Assembly: GCA_938040995.1 (NCBI GenBank)
Contig: CALHZT010000011.1
Coordinates: 1 to 33,597, forward strand
Direction: 5' to 3'
Source of the DNA: an uncultured Pirellulaceae bacterium
Lineage (GTDB): Bacteria > Planctomycetota > Planctomycetia > Pirellulales > Pirellulaceae
DNA: 33,597 bases
The translations under genes and the position numbers were made by a program. Below the pieces are notes generated by a model. The model searched no databases. It was given only the letters and a program-made list of their open reading frames with translations, and was not told the DNA's origin. Shown here piece after piece: positions 30,001-33,597 of this stretch (position 1 is the first letter of the stretch; each line of letters opens with the position of its first letter).

Positions 30001-30278
30001 CGCAATCGGTACTCTTCAAAGGCGAGTTCGCCACACAGTCGCCGGTCACGGAAAATCTTCGGATATTGCGCGACGTACCCGGCCAGTTTCTTGCGATCGC
30101 CTCGTGCCCAGGCGATATCCATGTCGACTCGAATCAGCTCGGCAGCCACCACCGTGTATTTGGCGTGACCGCGTTCCGGCAGAAACGAGTCGATCGAGGC
30201 GCCGGGGTTCTTCGACACCTCCGATTCGAATGCTTCAATGCGATCCTCAACAAAAGGATCCAGAGCCGGGTGATTCAT
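27051..30278 (-). CDS. Transmembrane Ser/Thr protein kinase with C-terminal TPR repeats
   Basis: 1075 aa; FRIIQRLGSGSFANAYLA, VVLKFS, GILHRDIKPANVMLRDDGEPLLIDFNLA, GTMPYIAPETI; single TM (WTTAAAAVAVIAIGTLFAW); TPR-like helices (GDAAGWLQLGEAHFRKDNFQDALMHFKIAKSLLPDKPYPVFRIGHCHLALEEFPKAIEDFTLAMKL). Confidence 0.94.
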   Translation of the reverse strand: MNHPALDPFVEDRIEAFESEVSKNPGASIDSFLPERGHAKYTVVAAELIRVDMDIAWARGDRKKLAGYVAQYPKIFRDRRLCGELAFEEYRLRLDAGEDVQPQEYKSLFTEFEVDVDTDEWSHWIGYDTKEETAHAADHSTAPRSDRKAALPQLAAGDYWSDFRIIQRLGSGSFANAYLATQDKLADRPVVLKFSTCNRDEADKLARLQHTNITPVHSVHKQDGITVLCMPFFGRTTLADLAKSLRTVDRMPASGKFLLDQIGQVPAISPKLLKLPPIDDSNGAARAFYQERSYVDSILWLAKSLATGLQHSHVRGILHRDIKPANVMLRDDGEPLLIDFNLAANTGQPSDRAGGTMPYIAPETIREMLRRSRGADSDAKEDGDNESGVTADIYSLGVVLYELLSGQLPFTPTKLEPGEGVTDDYLRVVLRKRKSPVPPLRDMNPDVSPATAAIIDRCLSYSASARYQSAQHLVEDLTAQLDSQPLAHAKNPSVVERAQKWVRRHPKICSWTTAAAAVAVIAIGTLFAWQQREFQLAGTQAENRLNRLASKFADLRPAIIAASTGSTNAQTTLQRARDLADSVDLDSGPEGDAWAHLPVKQQQSCRDLCKLLGFHLASMSATNAQLNESITTAGEPGDSTDAVQPLAAALRWNRVADLYETRKDSAIDLQKIRLEQMVAGAPADSNEEEETLIAKLLQSASGEPSDQKLGTQDLMLLGTEFLERDAIDKAIRILEDAMRKRPGDAAGWLQLGEAHFRKDNFQDALMHFKIAKSLLPDKPYPVFRIGHCHLALEEFPKAIEDFTLAMKLSESSDLNPQDNVNNAQMSRSIAHRLSKNLPAAIADASAVIERGTDDPRVYLTRAEMFAENGDWEESVQDRKTGLELRPKDDIGWMTRSHARLGESPRDAIKDLQRALTITTSPRKIRENLAYIHAEVLKDPEKAVRILNDSLDSDPTDTITRAGRGVLLARLRRDETALADAKVLLQSELDAITRYQVACIYALLSRNDETHRHTAIRMLAQSLIEDLRILNHVDGDPDIAPIRDLEQVEDLIAACKRIRELAETEQMKKHQDGQEE

Positions 30279-30901
30279 GTCAGGTCTTCTTCGCTCAATG
30301 TCACTGCAAGTGTCTGCCGAAATCCCTGAAGCGTGCGTTCTACCGTGCGGCGAGAACGTCCCGAGCCTTTGGATATTTCGGCAACCGTATTTCCTTCAAG
30401 TCGCAGGTGTACAATTTGTCGCTGCGAATCCGTCAGGTCCCTTAGCAGTTCTTCGATCGTCATACGCAAAATATTGACCGCAAGTTCGTCGTTCGCCGCG
30501 TGCCCGCTTGAATTTGAATCGAGAGGAGCACTCTTGCGAATGTCGCGTTTCGCAGCGCGGTGGAACGCTCCAACACTGCGAATCTTGTTCAACGCAATCG
30601 TTACCATCAGTCGCCAGATGGAATCACCTTGTGGCACACTGTACTGGCCGGCTTGCAACCTCCGAAACAAGGTCCGAAAAATCGACTGGGTGACGTCTTC
30701 CGGGTCAATCCGTCCAGAGATCTCCCGAGCCATCTGTCGGTTGGCGAGCGCCCTCAGTCGTTGGGCGTATCGCTCAAACAATTCTTCCGCCGCCTGTTCG
30801 TTGCCGCTCCGAATGCCGCGCATCAGCGAGCTGTCGGTTTTGACATCGAAATCTGGCGTTTCGGCGTCATCGTCTGATCTACTAGAGTCGCGATTCGTCA
30901 T
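30275..30901 (-). CDS. ECF-type RNA polymerase sigma factor
   Basis: ORF 30275-30979; probable start at 30901 (MTNRDSSRSDD) or further upstream. EELFERYAQRLRALANRQM, GRIDPEDVTQSIFRTLFRRL (sigma2) and LTDSQRQIVHLRLEGNTVAEISKGSGRSRRTVERTLQGFRQ (sigma4). Confidence 0.92.
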   Translation of the reverse strand: MTNRDSSRSDDDAETPDFDVKTDSSLMRGIRSGNEQAAEELFERYAQRLRALANRQMAREISGRIDPEDVTQSIFRTLFRRLQAGQYSVPQGDSIWRLMVTIALNKIRSVGAFHRAAKRDIRKSAPLDSNSSGHAANDELAVNILRMTIEELLRDLTDSQRQIVHLRLEGNTVAEISKGSGRSRRTVERTLQGFRQTLAVTLSEEDLT

Positions 30902-31151
30902 TGAAAACGCCATTAAATTGGAAAATGTGGGATTATGTCCCGCCAAATGGAGGGCCCCATATCGAGCGGAAAATGCCACAAACCTTCCGTTCCAGTATCA
31001 CGCGGATGCCTGGTTCGATCAATGTTCCTTCAAATGAGATAATTTTGGCTGTCTCAATGGCGGACTCGAACCACGCATACGACTCTCAATCCTTGGCGGG
31101 CAAATCCCCAATGACGCTGTCCTGTGACAAGTCGATTGAGAAAGTGGTGAA

Positions 31152-31625
31152 ATGGGAGTCATTTCAAAAGCAAAACCGGACGTTGGCCAGTCTGCGCCGA
31201 CACTGCGCCCACTCACTCTGGAAACGCCCGCGCTGGATGCGCCCGTAACGCTGGATGCGCTCGTAAAGAAGCACCCGCTTCAAAGACTGCGCGAAGTCCG
31301 CATGCGCAAGGAGCTTTCGGTCGGACAGGTGGCAATGCTGCTCGGTGTTTCGCCGTCTCAAGTCTGGCTGGAAGAAGAGCCAACAGCGGACCTTTCTCTG
31401 GCTACCGTCAAGAAGTGGGCGACAGCCCTGAATGTTCCCGTTCACGAGCTGTTGATTGAGCAACAAGCCAACATGGCACTTGTTGGAGTGACAGTGAGTC
31501 AGCTTTCCCGTATTTCCTCGGTGGCTGCTGCCCTGTCCGAACGTGGCGACGACGATGGGGCGACGATGAACATGATCGGTCGCCTTGTTCAGCAGCTGGA
31601 ACAGCTACAGGAATCACGCGAATAG
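31152..31625 (+). CDS. XRE-like helix-turn-helix protein
   Basis: 157 aa; LREVRMRKELSVGQVAMLLGVSPSQVWLEEEPTADLSLATVKKWATALNVPVHELL is a typical XRE/cro HTH pattern. Confidence 0.8.
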   Translation: MGVISKAKPDVGQSAPTLRPLTLETPALDAPVTLDALVKKHPLQRLREVRMRKELSVGQVAMLLGVSPSQVWLEEEPTADLSLATVKKWATALNVPVHELLIEQQANMALVGVTVSQLSRISSVAAALSERGDDDGATMNMIGRLVQQLEQLQESRE

Positions 31626-31662
31626 CGCTGCTTTGTAAAAGTAACCGTTCACACGGGCAAGG

Positions 31663-31926
31663 GTGTTGTAAATTCGATATTGCGTGGCATATGTTCTCAC
31701 GCCAGATTTATTGCAGCCGCTTGTATAACCTCGGCATGACCTCGGCCGACCGCTCGCCCCAAGCAACCCTCCTCCGACGCAGTGGTGTCATGCGAAGAAT
31801 GAGCAGGGCATACCACGTGTCGCGTGAGGAGGGTCGGAGCCTCAGCGACGGGGAGGAGCGGCCAAACGTGTCGGTGTATCTTGCAATAGTGCGTCCGTTC
31901 TGGAGCAACGTAAAATCCGCTGCAAC
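31663..31926 (+). repeat. Dispersed hairpin element, copy 5, long form
   Basis: Core 31766-31863: ACCCTCCTC/GAGGAGGGT, CGACGC/GTGTCG, GTGGT/ACCAC, ATGC/GCAT; flanks match copy 3 at 16475-16735. Confidence 0.9.
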
Positions 31927-32058
31927 GCTGACCCTCTCGAACCTGAGCAAACGTCAATATCCGTGAACGGTTACTTGCGATCTCGCTGCTTTTCTATGCC
32001 GGCCGCGTGAACGCTGTCCACAATGATGTACGTGCGCTGCGTACGACTCTTTCAGCCG

Positions 32059-32298
32059 CTATTGATTCGTCGCCAATTGCCCGGCTCGTCGAGAACGATG
32101 CACGACGGCAAACCAGACGGCTGCGATCCCTGCCGCTACCAACATGAAACTGACAGCGTGTGATGGGCTCGTGAAATAGTGCGCTGCCGAATTGCCGTCA
32201 ACGTCGACGCCATGCCCCGGATGTGCCGAAGCGGTTGTCGAATGGATCGCCAAATAACAAGCCGCTGTAAAAATGCCAAAACCTTTGAAGGACTTCAT
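32059..32298 (-). CDS. Small exported/membrane His-containing protein
   Basis: ORF 32059-32355, likely start at 32298 (MKSFKGFGIFTAACYLAIHSTTASAHPGHGVDVDGNSAAHYFTSPSHAVSFMLVAAGIAAVWFAVVHRSRR): signal peptide, HPGHG, one TM. Confidence 0.7.
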   Translation of the reverse strand: MKSFKGFGIFTAACYLAIHSTTASAHPGHGVDVDGNSAAHYFTSPSHAVSFMLVAAGIAAVWFAVVHRSRRAGQLATNQ

Positions 32299-32461
32299 GC
32301 GATTATTTCTGAATGAGTTGCCTGATTTGCCAAGTGCCGACGCAGAAGTGTACACGACGTCACGGTAGAGATTCTATCCCGATCGACTTGATCTACAACA
32401 ACCGGGGAATAGCTTGCAAGCTTTCCTGTAAGCCCCGATACGGCGCTGCAAGCTGACCTTT

Positions 32462-33469
32462 TTAGAGTCCAGAACTGCAGTCGCTGCGAAGGTAACGCTG
32501 CAGGAACGCGAGGCAAATCAGCAAAGGCCATACCAGCCGGGGTTCCGGTACGGCGACGAGTCCATGCGTATCGGAAGTGAACTTGTTGGCATTCCACGCA
32601 TTAAAGTCGGATGCATCGACGCTACCATCCGTTGTGAAGTCGCCGGAGCACCAACCGGTCGTGTTCGTAAACTTGTTACTGTTCCAGATGTTGAAATCAC
32701 TCGCGTCGACAGAGCCGCTAAGATTTGCGTCGCCAGAGGGAATATCCAAAAGAGCCCGCCAGAGCGTGAGATCGTCCACCGAAACTGAGCCATCGTTGTT
32801 CAGGTCGTAGATCGAATTGGAATTTCCTTCCACGATTGCCATGCCAAGAGCGTCAATGTCCAGGCAGTCAAAATTTCCGTCATTGTTTAGATCTGCGGAA
32901 ACATCGAAGACTTCATTGCGAATATCGATGGGGTGCTCCGAAAAGAGGGTCCGTCCGAAGAGGCCCGCTCGATAATTCACGTTCATTCTCATCGGTTCGT
33001 AATCAGCCGTGGGATCGCCGTTCGCATCGAGTCCAAAGTCCAGTCGGTTCAGGCCGGCGTCCAGTCGAAAAATTGGTCGGGGCGAAGTCACTGGCAAGAA
33101 TGCTCCCGCCGCATCGATTCCCAAAAGGTCCAGTCGCCCATTGGTGATTTCGGGCGCATCCCACGCGATGCCGTCTGCGAAAAACGGGAGTTCGGCGGAT
33201 ACTTCGGTTTGACCGGTAACCGTCATCGCGAATCCGATCATTCCTACATCATCAAACAGCAGGTTGTTGTTATCTACCGAATCTACGAGCCCGTTTTGGC
33301 CCATCGCGTTCAGGAATACGAGGCCAGAATCGGCGTCGTACCAGACAAACGGGTTGATGACTTCACCGGTATCTGGATTGATCACGGGGTCGCCGTTCAC
33401 ATTCGACCATTGCGCGCTCAGCGGCAGGCAAGCGATCGATACCAGTAGAATCGCCGAAAATTTTTTCAT
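32462..33469 (-). CDS. Secreted protein with dockerin-type calcium-loop repeats and PEP-CTERM sorting signal
   Basis: ORF 32462-33499; likely start at 33469 (MKKFSAILLVSIACLPLSAQ). DLNNDGNFDCLDIDALG, DLNNDGSVSVDDLTLWRALL, duplicated GSVDASDFNIWNSNKFT/GSVDASDFNAWNANKFT, and terminal VPEPRLVWPLLICLAFLQRYLRSD. Confidence 0.9.
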   Translation of the reverse strand: MKKFSAILLVSIACLPLSAQWSNVNGDPVINPDTGEVINPFVWYDADSGLVFLNAMGQNGLVDSVDNNNLLFDDVGMIGFAMTVTGQTEVSAELPFFADGIAWDAPEITNGRLDLLGIDAAGAFLPVTSPRPIFRLDAGLNRLDFGLDANGDPTADYEPMRMNVNYRAGLFGRTLFSEHPIDIRNEVFDVSADLNNDGNFDCLDIDALGMAIVEGNSNSIYDLNNDGSVSVDDLTLWRALLDIPSGDANLSGSVDASDFNIWNSNKFTNTTGWCSGDFTTDGSVDASDFNAWNANKFTSDTHGLVAVPEPRLVWPLLICLAFLQRYLRSDCSSGL

Positions 33470-33597
33470 AAGTTTGAGTCCAGGTAACTGAGTGTCCATA
33501 CAAAGTTCGCGTACAACAAAGGTGGAAATTGAGGTATCGGCAACCGCCCATTTTACATGACTTCGTTCGCAATGCGATCAGTAACTGGTGGCTTCAC

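Noticed and set aside
32398-32460. Possible terminator (cgggg..agcttgcaagct..ccccg) after the PEP-CTERM gene
   Set aside because: Only a 5-bp outer stem around a palindrome and no clear T-run in the right orientation; too weak to call.
1-33597. CRISPR array, tRNA, rRNA or transposase
   Set aside because: No regularly spaced short repeats with unique spacers, no cloverleaf or rRNA motif recognised by eye, and no transposase-like ORF; a tRNAscan/Infernal run would be needed to exclude small RNAs formally.

Overview
The window reads as a planctomycete-type chromosomal segment. The evidence is LEPR-like N-termini, BBP7-type and DUF1080/ThuA proteins, dockerin/PEP-CTERM architecture, and an ECF sigma plus Ser/Thr kinase operon. 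I support about 21 protein genes: an SGNH/MBOAT/GNAT acylation-type cassette, a duplicated zinc-ribbon membrane protein, DUF1080-ThuA, a TrkA_C membrane protein, citrate synthase, an ACT protein, a 4HBT thioesterase, PurM, GlgX, a thioredoxin-fold protein, a PQQ-propeller protein, a coiled-coil membrane protein, a BBP7-like barrel, a DUF11-repeat protein, a matrixin-like metalloprotease, a TPR kinase, an ECF sigma factor, an HTH protein, a small His-rich membrane protein, a PEP-CTERM/dockerin protein and a small acidic protein. I found no rRNA, tRNA, CRISPR array or transposase. The most interesting non-coding signal is a dispersed intergenic element with five copies (about 8.06, 8.33, 16.56, 18.55 and 31.77 kb). 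It folds into a long imperfect hairpin. The copies differ by compensatory base-pair changes (GACAA/TTGTC vs GGCAA/TTGCC; GCGGT/ACCGC vs GTGGT/ACCAC). All five copies lie in sense orientation just downstream of a stop codon, which suggests a structured 3'-UTR-type element rather than random repeat debris. Other repeats are a 202-bp tandem array at the left edge and a 179-bp tandem repeat carrying a 17-bp-arm hairpin. All calls come from reading the sequence and provided ORFs; no database search was run.
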